NCBI GenBank assembly: GCA_963722175.1
Contig: CAVRKA010000008.1
Span: forward strand, 5,461 to 69,460
DNA: 64,000 nucleotides
Direction of reading: 5' to 3'
Source of the DNA: WHSW01 sp963722175
Lineage (GTDB): Bacteria > Actinomycetota > Thermoleophilia > Solirubrobacterales > 70-9
The position numbers were made by a program, and so were the translations under genes. Positions 1-8,192 of the stretch are shown here, piece after piece. The notes under the pieces were generated by a model. The model searched no databases, was not told the DNA's origin, and worked only from the letters and a program-made list of their open reading frames with translations. The first letter of the stretch is position 1. Every line of letters starts with the position of its first letter.

Positions 1-909
1 GCCGAGCTCCGCGGTGAGGTCGAAGCGCAGCCGCTCGGCCAGCCGGGCCGTTTCGGCGACCGCATCCGGGTGATCGGCAAAGCGGGCGGCGACCGCCGCC
101 GGCGGCACGAGCACCGAGCTCGTGTTGCCGCGCCGATCGGGCTCCGACCCCTCAAGGGGTAAGTGAGTGCGCACGGCAACCAGCGCGTCCTGAAGCTCGG
201 CGCGGCAGCGGTCGTGGACATGGACGTTCCCGGTCGCCACGCAGGCCACCCCGAGCCGCTCCGCCACCCCCGCCAGCCAGCGGTTGCGGGCCCGGTCGCG
301 CCGCCACAGCGGCCGCTGCAGCTCGATCCGGAAGCGCTCGCACCCGAAGGCCGCGAGCAGCCGGCGCGCCGCCTCCTCGGCTCGCCGCGGCTCGCCGCGC
401 TCCCAGGCGCCGGCGATCACCCCGTCGCGCGCGCAGCCAGAAAGGCAGACGAGCCCCTCGTTGCGCTCACACAATGAGTCGAGCGGCAGCACGGGGGGGA
501 GGGGGTCACGGTCGGGCTTGGGCCGCGTGCCCGCGTGCGCTTCGCTCAGCAGCCGGCAGAGGTTGTGCCAGCCGGTTGCATTTTCGACCAGGACAGTTAG
601 GTGAAAAGTGCGAGCTTCGGCAGACCCGGCGAAAGCGGACGCGGAGTTGCCGGCTGTGACTGTCAGCTCGGCGCCGTGGATCGCGCGCACGCCGAGCCCC
701 TTGCAGGCCTGGGCCATCTCCATCGCCCCGCAGACGTTGTCGTGGTCGGTGAGCGCGAAGGCCTCGTAGCCGTACTCCGCCGCCCGGGTCGCGAGCTCCT
801 CCGGCAGTGAGGCGCCGTCGAGGAACGAGTAGGACGAATGCGCGTGCAGCTCGACATAACTGCGCGCCAGCTGCCCGGCTTCGCCTCCGCGCTGTCGCGG
901 TTTGTTCAT
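1..909 (-). CDS. dnaE2: Error-prone DNA polymerase DnaE2 (ImuC), N-terminal part, cut by window edge
   Basis: C-family DNA polymerase for translesion synthesis in the SOS response; it acts with ImuB. The first 303 codons are visible, starting at ATG 909 and running off the left edge. Residues about 18-32 read ELHAHSSYSFLDGAS, the DnaE2 form of the PHP-domain entry motif, followed by ALTDHDN, IHGAEL and a VHVHDRCRAELQDAL segment. The start overlaps the upstream gene's stop as ATGA, so it is the third gene of an imuB-DUF6504-dnaE2 operon behind a LexA box. The polymerase palm and fingers lie outside the window. Ordinary DnaE1 is less likely given the motif form and the neighbours. Confidence 0.93.
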   Translation of the reverse strand, partial: MNKPRQRGGEAGQLARSYVELHAHSSYSFLDGASLPEELATRAAEYGYEAFALTDHDNVCGAMEMAQACKGLGVRAIHGAELTVTAGNSASAFAGSAEARTFHLTVLVENATGWHNLCRLLSEAHAGTRPKPDRDPLPPVLPLDSLCERNEGLVCLSGCARDGVIAGAWERGEPRRAEEAARRLLAAFGCERFRIELQRPLWRRDRARNRWLAGVAERLGVACVATGNVHVHDRCRAELQDALVAVRTHLPLEGSEPDRRGNTSSVLVPPAAVAARFADHPDAVAETARLAERLRFDLTAELG

Positions 910-1151
910 GCTCTTTGCTCGTACCAGCGCACGCCGTCGGGCGGCTCGCGGAAGACGACCAGGTTGCGGCCGTCGGCGAGCACGACCTCGAAATACATCC
1001 TCTGCAGGGGCTTCGGCGTCCACCAGCGGTCTTCCACCAGCCACTGCTCGCGCACCGCCTCGACCCTCACCCCGGCGACCCGCAGCGGGACGCCGTCGTC
1101 GCCCGCCTCGACCTCGATCGGTCCCGGCCAGTAGATCTGGGGGCGGATCAT
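906..1151 (-). CDS. DUF6504-family small protein of the imuB-dnaE2 cassette
   Basis: An 81-residue protein with no signal peptide or membrane segment, rich in Trp and Tyr, with VEDRWWTPKPLQRMYFEV in the centre and VRWYEQRA at the end. Short proteins of this type (DUF6504) are typically encoded between the inactive Y-family polymerase and DnaE2 in actinobacteria. It overlaps both neighbours by four bases (ATGA at 1148-1151 and 906-909), so all three products are probably made together. Its biochemical role is not known to me; an accessory part in the mutasome is inference from position only. Confidence 0.85.
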   Translation of the reverse strand: MIRPQIYWPGPIEVEAGDDGVPLRVAGVRVEAVREQWLVEDRWWTPKPLQRMYFEVVLADGRNLVVFREPPDGVRWYEQRA

Positions 1152-2395
1152 TGACCACCCGCCGGCCCCGGACGCGAAGCGGAGGAGCCGGCGGATTCGT
1201 TATTGAACGGCGCGAGCATCGCCCGTCGCTCCGGCACCCGCGAGCGGGGATCGATCTCCAGCACCCGCAGGACGGCGTCGCGGCCGGCGGCCGAGCGCAC
1301 CTGCCGCACCGCCTCGGTCAACCGCCCGCGCCGCTCTTCGGCCGGCGAGCGCCCGAGCTGTCCCTGCTCGCCGGCCTCGGGGCCGAGCTCGAGCGCCCGC
1401 AGCCCCAGCCACGAAGCAGGGCCGGGAAGCTCGCCGAGGCGAGGACCGAGCGCCAGCAGCAGCCGCTCGGCGTCGGCGCTGGCGCTGCGCAGGACGACCT
1501 CGCAGCGCCACCCCCCGCCGGCGCCGGCGAGCCGGGCCTCGATCCGCAGCCTGCGGATCGTCCGCTCAGCCCGCGCCGGGTGGGCCAGCAGCCGCTCGAC
1601 CAGGAGCCCGAGCGCGTGCTCGAGCTGCTGGCCCGAGGCCGCCTCGGGCAGCCCCAGCCTGCAATCGATCTCGTCGTGGGGACTGCGGGGGCGAAGCGGC
1701 TCGTCGGCGCCGCGCGCCAGCCGCAGCGCTCGCAGCCCCGGCTCGCCGAAGCGATCGGCGATCGCCTCGGCGGGCAGCTCGGCGAGCTCGCCCAGGGTCC
1801 GCACCCCGAGTCGGCGCAGGGTGTCGGGGATCCCGGCCCCTGCCCACTCGTCGCCGAACCGCTCCCGCAGCGCGTCGACCGGGAGCTCGGCGAGCAGCCG
1901 CCGCGCCACACTCCCGGTGACCGCGATCGCTGGACGCCGGGCCCGCATCCGAGTCGCCGCTGCCCGCGCGCAGAGCCGGTTCGGCCCGGCGCCCACGCGG
2001 GCGGGAGGCCGAAGGGCCCGCCGCGCCCTGGCGAGCACCTGCTCGACCTCGCCGTAGAGCCCGCGCAGCGCCGCGGCGGCGAAGAACGCCTCCCCGGGGT
2101 GCGAGGGCTCGACCCGGGCGCCGATCGACTCCAGGGCTCGCAGCGAGTGCTCCCAGACCGCCTCGGCCCGCACCGGGTCGGGCGCCACGAGGGTGAGGGC
2201 GGGGCAGCGCGAGAGCGCCTCGCCCAGCCGCATCCCGGCGCGGACGCCGAACGCCTCGGCCGCCCCCGACGGCTCGCCGATCACCTGCGGGCCGCCGGGC
2301 TCGGGGGCGAGGGCGACCGGCCGCCCGAGGAGCTCTCGCCGGTCTCCCAACGCGCTCGTCAGCATGAGGCGGGGGATCAGGGCGCAGACGATCAT
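1148..2395 (-). CDS. imuB: ImuB-like inactive Y-family DNA polymerase
   Basis: A 415-residue Y-family polymerase homologue that heads the mutagenesis operon. The palm begins MIVCALIPRLML, without the usual DxD-type metal site, and the position normally reading SxDE is PSHPGEAFF, so the catalytic carboxylates appear to be missing. This matches ImuB, which acts as an adaptor between the beta clamp and DnaE2. A helix-hairpin-helix-like stretch (GIPDTLRRLGVRTLGELAELP) and a little-finger-like C-terminus follow. I do not see a clean clamp-binding pentapeptide. The start at ATG 2395 lies four bases downstream of a LexA box. An active DinB is unlikely. Confidence 0.88.
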   Translation of the reverse strand: MIVCALIPRLMLTSALGDRRELLGRPVALAPEPGGPQVIGEPSGAAEAFGVRAGMRLGEALSRCPALTLVAPDPVRAEAVWEHSLRALESIGARVEPSHPGEAFFAAAALRGLYGEVEQVLARARRALRPPARVGAGPNRLCARAAATRMRARRPAIAVTGSVARRLLAELPVDALRERFGDEWAGAGIPDTLRRLGVRTLGELAELPAEAIADRFGEPGLRALRLARGADEPLRPRSPHDEIDCRLGLPEAASGQQLEHALGLLVERLLAHPARAERTIRRLRIEARLAGAGGGWRCEVVLRSASADAERLLLALGPRLGELPGPASWLGLRALELGPEAGEQGQLGRSPAEERRGRLTEAVRQVRSAAGRDAVLRVLEIDPRSRVPERRAMLAPFNNESAGSSASRPGPAGGQ

Positions 2396-2398
2396 GAA

Positions 2399-2414
2399 TC
2401 GAACACATGTTCGT
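2399..2414 (-). promoter_or_regulatory. LexA/SOS box of the imuB-dnaE2 operon
   Basis: TCGAACACATGTTCGT matches the actinobacterial LexA operator TCGAAC-N4-GTTCGA except for the last base. It ends four bases before the imuB start codon and overlaps a -10-like TATACG (2417-2412). A TTGACA lies at 2435-2430, but only 12 bases separate it from TATACG, so its role as -35 is doubtful. Repression by LexA and induction by DNA damage are expected. Confidence 0.9.
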
Positions 2415-2440
2415 ATACCGTGCTGAACTTGTCAAGCGTT

Positions 2441-2558
2441 GGTGGCGGGACGGGGCAATAAAGGGGGCTGGTCCCGTGACCGTCCCGGAATGTGCCCTGG
2501 AGGGGACACTGAGGGACGTTCACGGTACGGGGGCACCCTTTATTGCCCGTTCTGCCAC
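2441..2558. repeat. Long imperfect palindrome between imuB and the lipoprotein gene
   Basis: Perfect 13-base arms GGGCAATAAAGGG (2453-2465) and CCCTTTATTGCCC (2536-2548) extend outward imperfectly to GTGGCGGGA and TTCTGCCAC. Nested inside are GTGACCGTCCC/GGGACGTTCAC (2476-2486, 2513-2523) and TGTGCCC/GGGGACA (2491-2497, 2502-2508). All arm pairs share a centre near 2500. There is no T tract and no reading frame. It could be a dispersed palindromic element or a two-sided regulatory region. The right half resembles sequence upstream of rpsB (about 28490-28545). Confidence 0.75.
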
Positions 2559-2582
2559 TGCGTGTCGCGTCAGAATCAAGGT

Positions 2583-3062
2583 ATGAAGCGGGTTGCGCTC
2601 CTTCTGGCGATGGCATCGGTCGCGCTGATTGCATGCGGCGGTGATGACGCCACAACCACCGCGATCCCCGGCGGGGCCGATCCGGGCGACGTCGCCGTGA
2701 TCGACGACTGGGCGCGGACCCTGAACGAGGGCGACGTGGAGGGCGCCGCCGGGTTCTTCGCCCTGCCGAGCATCGCCCAGAACGGACCCACGCTGCGGAT
2801 CGAGAGCGTCGAGGACGCGAGGCTGTTCAACTCCTCGCTTCCCTGCGGCGCGATCCTCGTCGAGGCGGCCCCCGAGGGCGAGCTCACGGTCGCGACCTTC
2901 GAGCTCACCGAGCGCCCGGGGCCCGGCAGTTGCGGACCGGGCACCGGCGGTACGGCCCGAACCGCGTTCGAGATCGAGGACGGAAAGATCGTCGAGTGGC
3001 GTCGCGTGGTGGAAGCGGGCGATGACGGGAGCGCTCCGCAGGCGCCGAGCAGCTCAACTTGA
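2583..3062 (+). CDS. Lipoprotein with NTF2/SnoaL-like domain
   Basis: A 159-residue predicted lipoprotein. The start at ATG 2583 gives a compact signal peptide (MKRVALLLAMASVALIACGG) ending in a lipobox with Cys17; longer upstream starts would destroy it. After a short linker, residues about 35-150 resemble an NTF2-like fold (IDDWARTLNEGDVEGAAGFF near the front and FEIEDGKIVEWRRV near the end). Such domains often bind small ligands or have no enzyme activity. It is divergent from imuB and followed by the livK gene about 120 bases on. No substrate can be named. Confidence 0.8.
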   Translation: MKRVALLLAMASVALIACGGDDATTTAIPGGADPGDVAVIDDWARTLNEGDVEGAAGFFALPSIAQNGPTLRIESVEDARLFNSSLPCGAILVEAAPEGELTVATFELTERPGPGSCGPGTGGTARTAFEIEDGKIVEWRRVVEAGDDGSAPQAPSSST

Positions 3063-3104
3063 GTAAGAGGCAAGCAAGAGGCGGTACTTCGTGGGTCGGG
3101 GGGG

Positions 3105-3134
3105 TTGCGGCGCCCACGCCGATCCTGATAGGAA
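3105..3134 (+). promoter_or_regulatory. Candidate promoter of livK
   Basis: TTGCGG (3105-3110), 18 bases, then TAGGAA (3129-3134). This lies just upstream of a perfect palindrome, with a normal leader and Shine-Dalgarno sequence before livK. The assignment is by pattern only. Confidence 0.4.
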
Positions 3135-3144
3135 TGCACCGCAC

Positions 3145-3158
3145 GGGACAATTGTCCC
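3145..3158. promoter_or_regulatory. Perfect 14-base palindrome upstream of livK (candidate operator)
   Basis: GGGACAATTGTCCC is perfectly self-complementary and lies 28 bases before the livK start, about where transcription from the candidate promoter at 3105-3134 would begin. Its position suits a repressor dimer. No regulator gene is adjacent, so the binding protein is unknown. Confidence 0.55.
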
Positions 3159-3186
3159 TGCAGTTGTTCCCCAGAGAGGAGAGTTC

Positions 3187-4479
3187 ATGACAAGGCTCAG
3201 GCTGGTCCTCGTCCCCCTTGTGGTGGCCGGCATGGCATTCGGAATCGCCGCTTGCGGCGACGACGATTCGACCACCAGTGGTGGTGGCGGCACAGACGTT
3301 TCAGATGCAAGCTTCGACCTCAAGATCGGCGGGCTGCTTCCGCTTACCGGCGATCTGAGCGCGTTCGGCCCAGCCGGCGAGAAGGCGGCAAACCTCGCGA
3401 TCGACGAGGCGAGCAAGGCGCTCGAGGGCACCGACATCACGGTGAGCCTCGACGTGGCCGACTCGCAGACCGAGCCCACGGCCGCGCAGTCGGCGGCCAA
3501 GCAGCTGATCTCGGGCGGCGCGAGCTGTCTGATCGGTCCGTGGTCCTCGAGCGAAACGGTCCCGGTCGGCCGTTCGGTCGCGGCGCGCGAGCAGGTCCCG
3601 CTGATCTCGCCGTCCGCCACGAGCCCGGAGCTCACCGACCTGCCGGATGACGGCTACGTCTTCCGGACGGCTCCCTCGGACGCACTCCAGGGCCAGGTGC
3701 TCGCGGACGCGATCGAGAAGGCCGTTGGCACGGACGCCGTCGTCTCGATCGGTGGTCGTAACGACCCGTACGGCGAGGGCATCGTCGACGAGTTCCAGCT
3801 GGCCTGGGAGGCCAAGGGCGGCACCGTCACCGGCCCCGTCCTCTGGGACCCGGAGCTCTCCTCGTACAACTCGGAGGCCGATGAGATCGTGTCGGGGAAC
3901 CCCGACCAGTTCATGCTCATCGACTTCGAGGAGCCCTGGAACCGCATCGGTCCGGCGCTGACGCGCACGGGCGACTACGACGCGGCGAACCTGTGGACCG
4001 CGGACGGCCTCGCGTTCGAGGACGGGATCCCGGATTCGATCCCGGTCGACACGCTTGCCGGTGGTAGCGGCACGCGCCCGTCGACCCCCGCCGATTCGGA
4101 CACCGCGAAGTCCTTCGACGAGCTGTACGCGTCGTCGTCGGAGAGTCCGAAGGGCCGCAACTCATTCGACTCGCAGAACTTCGACGCGGCGATGCTCTGC
4201 ACGCTCGCGGCGGTGGCTGCCGGCTCGAGTGAGGCGACGGATATCCAGGCGCAGATCCAGGCGGTCTCCGGCCCGCCCGGCGACCAGTACGACTACACCC
4301 AGCTGAGCGATGCGATCGCGGCCCTGCAGGCCGGCGAGGACATCGACTATCAGGGTGTCTCCGGTCCTGGCGACCTCGACGACAACGGGGACCCGACGCT
4401 CGGGTTCTACGAGACGTACGAGTACGACGACCAGGGCAAGTTCTCGGTCACCGGTACGGTCGAGAAGGAGGTCGAGTAG
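3187..4479 (+). CDS. livK: Branched-chain amino acid type ABC transporter, substrate-binding lipoprotein
   Basis: A 430-residue periplasmic-type binding protein of the LivK/leucine-binding family. ATG 3187 follows a good Shine-Dalgarno (AGAGGAGAG) and opens a signal peptide with lipobox IAAC before GDDDSTTSGGGG, so it is lipid-anchored. The mature part starts KIGGLLPLTGDLSAFGPAG, the family's first ligand-lobe signature, and later has RTAPSDALQG and GGRNDPYGEG. It captures substrate for the LivHMGF permease encoded convergently just downstream. The substrate may be an amino acid, amide or other small molecule; the family is broad. A palindrome at 3145-3158 may control it. Confidence 0.93.
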   Translation: MTRLRLVLVPLVVAGMAFGIAACGDDDSTTSGGGGTDVSDASFDLKIGGLLPLTGDLSAFGPAGEKAANLAIDEASKALEGTDITVSLDVADSQTEPTAAQSAAKQLISGGASCLIGPWSSSETVPVGRSVAAREQVPLISPSATSPELTDLPDDGYVFRTAPSDALQGQVLADAIEKAVGTDAVVSIGGRNDPYGEGIVDEFQLAWEAKGGTVTGPVLWDPELSSYNSEADEIVSGNPDQFMLIDFEEPWNRIGPALTRTGDYDAANLWTADGLAFEDGIPDSIPVDTLAGGSGTRPSTPADSDTAKSFDELYASSSESPKGRNSFDSQNFDAAMLCTLAAVAAGSSEATDIQAQIQAVSGPPGDQYDYTQLSDAIAALQAGEDIDYQGVSGPGDLDDNGDPTLGFYETYEYDDQGKFSVTGTVEKEVE

Positions 4480-4518
4480 CAGCTCGGTGAGCTGCTGACG
4501 CGACTCGCCTAAGTATCA

Positions 4519-4552
4519 GCGGGCCCCGGCCACCAGCCGGGGCCCGCTTTTT
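4519..4552 (+). terminator. Rho-independent terminator between livK and livF
   Basis: A perfect 12-base-pair stem GCGGGCCCCGGC/GCCGGGGCCCGC with loop CACCA, followed by TTTTT. It lies between the convergent ends of livK and livF. The T tract serves the plus strand (livK). Confidence 0.95.
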
Positions 4553-4557
4553 AGTTC

Positions 4558-5304
4558 TCAGACCGCGACGTCGGAGTCCAGGCGCCCGGCGCCGCCACCC
4601 AGATACAGGTCGGCGACCTTGGGGTCGGCGATCAGCTCGGGGCCCGGACCGGTGAACTTGTTCTGACCGAGGTCGAGGACGTACCCGCGGTGTGAGAGCG
4701 CGAGCGCGCGGCGCGCGTTCTGCTCGACCATCAGGATCGTCACGCCGGCGCGGTTGACCTCGATCACCTTCTCGAAGATCGCGTCGACGAACGCCGGCGC
4801 CAGCCCGGCCGAGGGCTCGTCGAGCAGCAGGATCTGCGGCGCGGGCATCAGCGCTCGGCCCATCGCCACCATCTGGCGCTCACCTCCCGACATCGTCCCG
4901 GCGGCCTGGGTGCGGCGCTCCGCGAGTCGCGGGAAGAGGCCGAAGATGCGCTCCATCGCCTCGTCGACGTCCTCGGCGCCGGCGAGCGCGCCGAGCTCGA
5001 GGTTCTCACGCACCGTGAGGCTGGGGAAGACGTTGTCGAGCTGCGGTACGTAGCTGACCCCGCTGCGGGTGACGGTATGCGGCGCCAGGCCGATGATCTC
5101 CTCGCCACGCAGCTTGATCGAGCCGGTCCGCGGCGGGACGAGCCCGAAGATCGCCTTCATCAGGGTCGACTTGCCCGCCCCGTTGGGCCCGACGATCGTG
5201 ACGATCTCGTGCTCGTGGACGTCGATCTCGACGTCGGTGAGGATGTCGACCTCGGGCGTGTAGCCGGCGGTCAGCTCGGTGACCCTGAGGACGGGCTCAG
5301 CCAT
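4558..5304 (-). CDS. livF: Branched-chain amino acid ABC transporter ATP-binding protein LivF
   Basis: A 248-residue ATPase of the high-affinity branched-chain amino acid importer. Walker A is GPNGAGKST (about residues 39-47), the ABC signature is MSGGERQMVAMGRAL, Walker B is ILLLDEPSAGL, and a LivF-type VEQNARRAL switch region follows. ATG 5304 was chosen because it starts the conserved domain directly and overlaps the livG stop by eight bases (ATGGCTGA); the longer frame upstream is Pro/Arg-rich and not family-like. It is last in livHMGF. Confidence 0.95.
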   Translation of the reverse strand: MAEPVLRVTELTAGYTPEVDILTDVEIDVHEHEIVTIVGPNGAGKSTLMKAIFGLVPPRTGSIKLRGEEIIGLAPHTVTRSGVSYVPQLDNVFPSLTVRENLELGALAGAEDVDEAMERIFGLFPRLAERRTQAAGTMSGGERQMVAMGRALMPAPQILLLDEPSAGLAPAFVDAIFEKVIEVNRAGVTILMVEQNARRALALSHRGYVLDLGQNKFTGPGPELIADPKVADLYLGGGAGRLDSDVAV

Positions 5305-6169
5305 CGGTGGTCTCCTCGCCGCCGGGGAGCTTGACGGCGGCCTCGGCCTCGGCGGCGGAGGGACCACCGCCCAGGTAGGCGTCGATCACGGCCTCGTCGT
5401 TACGAACCTCCTCGGGCTTGCCCTGGGCGATCACCGCCCCGAGGGCCATCACGACGACCTCGTCGGAGTGGTTCATGACCACCTCCATGTCGTGCTCGAC
5501 GAACAGGAACGAGACCCCGTGCTCGGAGCGCAGCCGCTGCATGTGGTCGAGCAGGCGGCGTCCCAGGGTCGGGTTGATCCCGGCCATCGGCTCGTCGAGC
5601 AGGACCATCTGCGGCTCGGTCATCAGGGCGCGGGCGAGCTCCAGCAACTTGCGCTGACCGCCGGAGAGCGTGCCCGCGTAGTCGTCGGCCTTGGCGTCGA
5701 GGTTGAACGTCTTCAGCAGCTCGTAGGCGTGCTCCGTGATCTCGGCCTCCCGGCGCCGCGACGCGCCGGGACGGCCGAACAGGGTCGGCAGCTGCTCGCC
5801 CGGCTGGTGCGGCCCGGCCAGCAGCATGTTGTCGATCACCGGCATCGCGGCCAGGGCCTTGGTGATCTGGAACGTCCGCACCATCCCGCGGCGCGCGATC
5901 GTGTACGGCGGCTTGCCGTAGATCGACTCGCCGCGGTAGACGATCCTCCCGGCGTCGGGGCCGTAAAAGCCGGTGACGACGTTGAACAGGGTCGTCTTGC
6001 CGGCGCCGTTGGGGCCGATCAGCGCCGTGATCGAGCCGTCGGCGACCGAGAAGGTCGCCCCGTTGACGGCGCGGATGCCGCCGAAGTGCTTGTAGACGCC
6101 CTCGATCTCGAGCACCGGCTGAGCGGGCGCACCGGTCCCCGGGGTCGCCTGTTCGACGGCCTCACTCAC
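5297..6169 (-). CDS. livG: Branched-chain amino acid ABC transporter ATP-binding protein LivG
   Basis: A 290-residue partner ATPase to LivF. Walker A is GPNGAGKTT, the signature is LSGGQRKLLELARAL, Walker B is MVLLDEPMAGI, and the VEHDMEVVM switch is typical of LivG. GTG 6169 is preferred: it overlaps the livM stop by eight bases (GTGAGTGA), the same coupling seen at livG/livF. An ATG at 6184 would add five residues but has its purine tract directly against the start. The C-terminus keeps the LivG pattern GKPEEVRNDEAVIDAYLG. Confidence 0.94.
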   Translation of the reverse strand: MSEAVEQATPGTGAPAQPVLEIEGVYKHFGGIRAVNGATFSVADGSITALIGPNGAGKTTLFNVVTGFYGPDAGRIVYRGESIYGKPPYTIARRGMVRTFQITKALAAMPVIDNMLLAGPHQPGEQLPTLFGRPGASRRREAEITEHAYELLKTFNLDAKADDYAGTLSGGQRKLLELARALMTEPQMVLLDEPMAGINPTLGRRLLDHMQRLRSEHGVSFLFVEHDMEVVMNHSDEVVVMALGAVIAQGKPEEVRNDEAVIDAYLGGGPSAAEAEAAVKLPGGEETTDG

Positions 6170-7172
6170 CGAGCACCATCTCATCCTTGTTGCCGAACAC
6201 GCCCTGCGGGCGGAACGCCATCAGCAGGATCAGGACCAGGCCGACGAGGATGAAGCGCAGCGCGGCGACCTTGTCGCCGGAGAGCGGCAGGTCGATGAAC
6301 CGCATCCCCTCGAGCAGGGTCCAGAAGATCACCGACCCGACCATCACGCCCCAGAAGCTCGCCAACCCGCCGAGGATCAGGATCGCGTAGCCGAGGAAGG
6401 TGTAGAGCGGCTCGAACGTGTCCTGGCTCACCGACTCGAGGTTGATCGCCAGGAACCAGCCCGACAGCGCTCCCAGGCCGGCCGCGATCGCCAGCGACTG
6501 CAGCTTGTAGGAGAACGCGTTCTTGCCGAGCGCGCGCGCCGCGTCCTCGTCCTCGCGGATCGCCCGCAACACCCGTCCCCAGGGCGAGCGGATCAGCCGC
6601 GAGAGCGCGAAGGCGAGCACCGCGAGCGTGATCCAGACAACGAGGAACAGGGGTAACGCGTTGAAGTCCTGCCCGCCCAGCCCGATCGGGTCGAGGATGT
6701 TGGCGGTGATCCAGTCGGATGCGTCGAACCAGGCGTCGGTGAAGAAGATCCCCGAGTCCGAGTCGAGCTCGATCGAGATCGTGCCCTGGTTGCCGCCCGT
6801 GATGTCGCGGGCGTTCTGGGCGACGTCGCGAATGATCTCCGAGAAGGCGATCGTCGCGATCGCGAAGTAGTCGGCGCGCAAGCGCAGCGAGGGCAGGCCG
6901 ATGAGCAGGCTGGCGAGCATCGTGACGACGATCGCGATCAGCAGGGAGAGCAGGAACGGCAGCTCGAAGTCGACCGTGCAGATGATCGAGACGTACGCGC
7001 CGATCGCCATGAACCCCGCCTGGCCGAAGTTGACGATCCCGGTGTAGCCGACGTTGAGCTGGAGGCCGAGGGTGAAGATCCCGTAGATCCCGGCGAGGAT
7101 CCCGACCCCGATCCAGAAGTCCCAGGCAGTCAGGAAGTCGAACGTGATCGCGAGCGGAAGGGCGCCTTCCAT
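6162..7172 (-). CDS. livM: Branched-chain amino acid ABC transporter permease LivM
   Basis: A 336-residue integral membrane permease with about eight to ten hydrophobic segments. It carries the LivM signatures LQLNVGYTGIVNFGQAGFMAIGAY near the N-terminus (given here in part) and GRVLRAIREDEDAARALG in the cytoplasmic loop that contacts the ATPases. ATG 7172 overlaps the livH stop by one base (TGATG); upstream in-frame sequence is livH in another frame. It pairs with LivH to form the channel. Confidence 0.94.
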   Translation of the reverse strand: MEGALPLAITFDFLTAWDFWIGVGILAGIYGIFTLGLQLNVGYTGIVNFGQAGFMAIGAYVSIICTVDFELPFLLSLLIAIVVTMLASLLIGLPSLRLRADYFAIATIAFSEIIRDVAQNARDITGGNQGTISIELDSDSGIFFTDAWFDASDWITANILDPIGLGGQDFNALPLFLVVWITLAVLAFALSRLIRSPWGRVLRAIREDEDAARALGKNAFSYKLQSLAIAAGLGALSGWFLAINLESVSQDTFEPLYTFLGYAILILGGLASFWGVMVGSVIFWTLLEGMRFIDLPLSGDKVAALRFILVGLVLILLMAFRPQGVFGNKDEMVLGE

Positions 7173-8185
7173 CAGAGCGTGCGCTCCTTGCCGAAGATCC
7201 CCTGCGGCCTGATCAGCAGCACGAGGATCAGGACGATGAAGCTGACCGCGACCTTCCACTCCGAGGAGATCACCAGCGTCGACCACTCCTGGGTGAGGCC
7301 GATCACCATGCCGCCGGCGAGAGCGCCGAAGGCGTTACCGATTCCGCCGAGAACGACGGCCGCGAACAGCGGCAGCAGGATGTAGAAGCCGGTGTTGGGG
7401 GAGAGGCCTCCGGAGGCCGAGACGAGCAGGACGCCCGCCAGGCCGGCGAGCCCGCCGGCCAGCACCCAGGTGAACAGGACCACCCGGCCGGTGTCGATCC
7501 CCGTGGTCTCGGCGAGGTCGAAGTTGTCGGCGAGCGCCCGCATCTGGCGGCCGACGGAGGTCGCGCGCAGGATGTAGGCGACCGCGGAAAGGACGACGAT
7601 GGAGGTGATCAGTACGTAGAGCTCGGTGCGCCCGATCGTCAGGTCGAGGAAGGAAATCGAGTCCGTGGTGTTGACGTCGAGCGTCTTCGGCCGGGTTCCG
7701 GCGACGAACTGGATCGCGTTACGCAGGACGAACGCGAGCCCGAGCGACATCAGCAGCAGCTGCAGCAACCCGGCCTTCTTCTTCCGCATCGGCCGCCACA
7801 TGATCAGCTCGAGGAAGACGCCGAGCAGCGCGGTCGCCGCTACCGCTATCAGCAGCGCCGCGATCAGCGGCATGCCGATCGACACGTTGAATGCGAACGC
7901 AACGTAGGCGCCGAAGGTGAGGAAGTCGCCCTGGGCGAAGTTGACGAGCTTGAGGATCCCGTAGACCAGCGTGAGGCCGATCGCGCCGAGGGCGAAGATC
8001 CCCCCCGAGACGAAGCCGTTGACCGTTCGCTGTGCCCACGGCTGCAGGCCCTCCGCCGCGATCAGGGCGAGCGCGACGATGACCATGATCCCGAGGGCAA
8101 CCCATGCCGGGTTGTCCGACATCCAGTCCTTCAGCGCGCGCCAGGGACTCCGAGGGGCTACGCCCGTGAGCTGGCCTGCCTCCAT
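7172..8185 (-). CDS. livH: Branched-chain amino acid ABC transporter permease LivH
   Basis: A 337-residue membrane permease and first gene of livHMGF. After a cytoplasmic tail of about 35 residues it has the LivH landmarks GIFALGAIGLTLVYGILKLVNFAQG (quoted in part as VYGILKLVNFAQG) and MRALADNFDLAETTGID, the coupling loop. About eight hydrophobic segments follow. The start ATG 8185 lies seven bases after a TAGGAT hexamer and has no Shine-Dalgarno, suggesting a leaderless transcript for the whole permease operon. LivK is supplied from a separate convergent unit. Confidence 0.94.
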   Translation of the reverse strand: MEAGQLTGVAPRSPWRALKDWMSDNPAWVALGIMVIVALALIAAEGLQPWAQRTVNGFVSGGIFALGAIGLTLVYGILKLVNFAQGDFLTFGAYVAFAFNVSIGMPLIAALLIAVAATALLGVFLELIMWRPMRKKKAGLLQLLLMSLGLAFVLRNAIQFVAGTRPKTLDVNTTDSISFLDLTIGRTELYVLITSIVVLSAVAYILRATSVGRQMRALADNFDLAETTGIDTGRVVLFTWVLAGGLAGLAGVLLVSASGGLSPNTGFYILLPLFAAVVLGGIGNAFGALAGGMVIGLTQEWSTLVISSEWKVAVSFIVLILVLLIRPQGIFGKERTL

Positions 8186-8192
8186 CAGCGGG

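Noticed and set aside
2412..2435. TTGACA and TATACG as a classical promoter for imuB
   Set aside because: Only 12 bases separate the hexamers, so the -35 assignment is not supported; the LexA box itself is kept.
902..2461. Long open frame on the plus strand opposite imuB
   Set aside because: Arg/Pro-rich composition typical of antisense frames in high-GC DNA; the minus strand holds recognised proteins.
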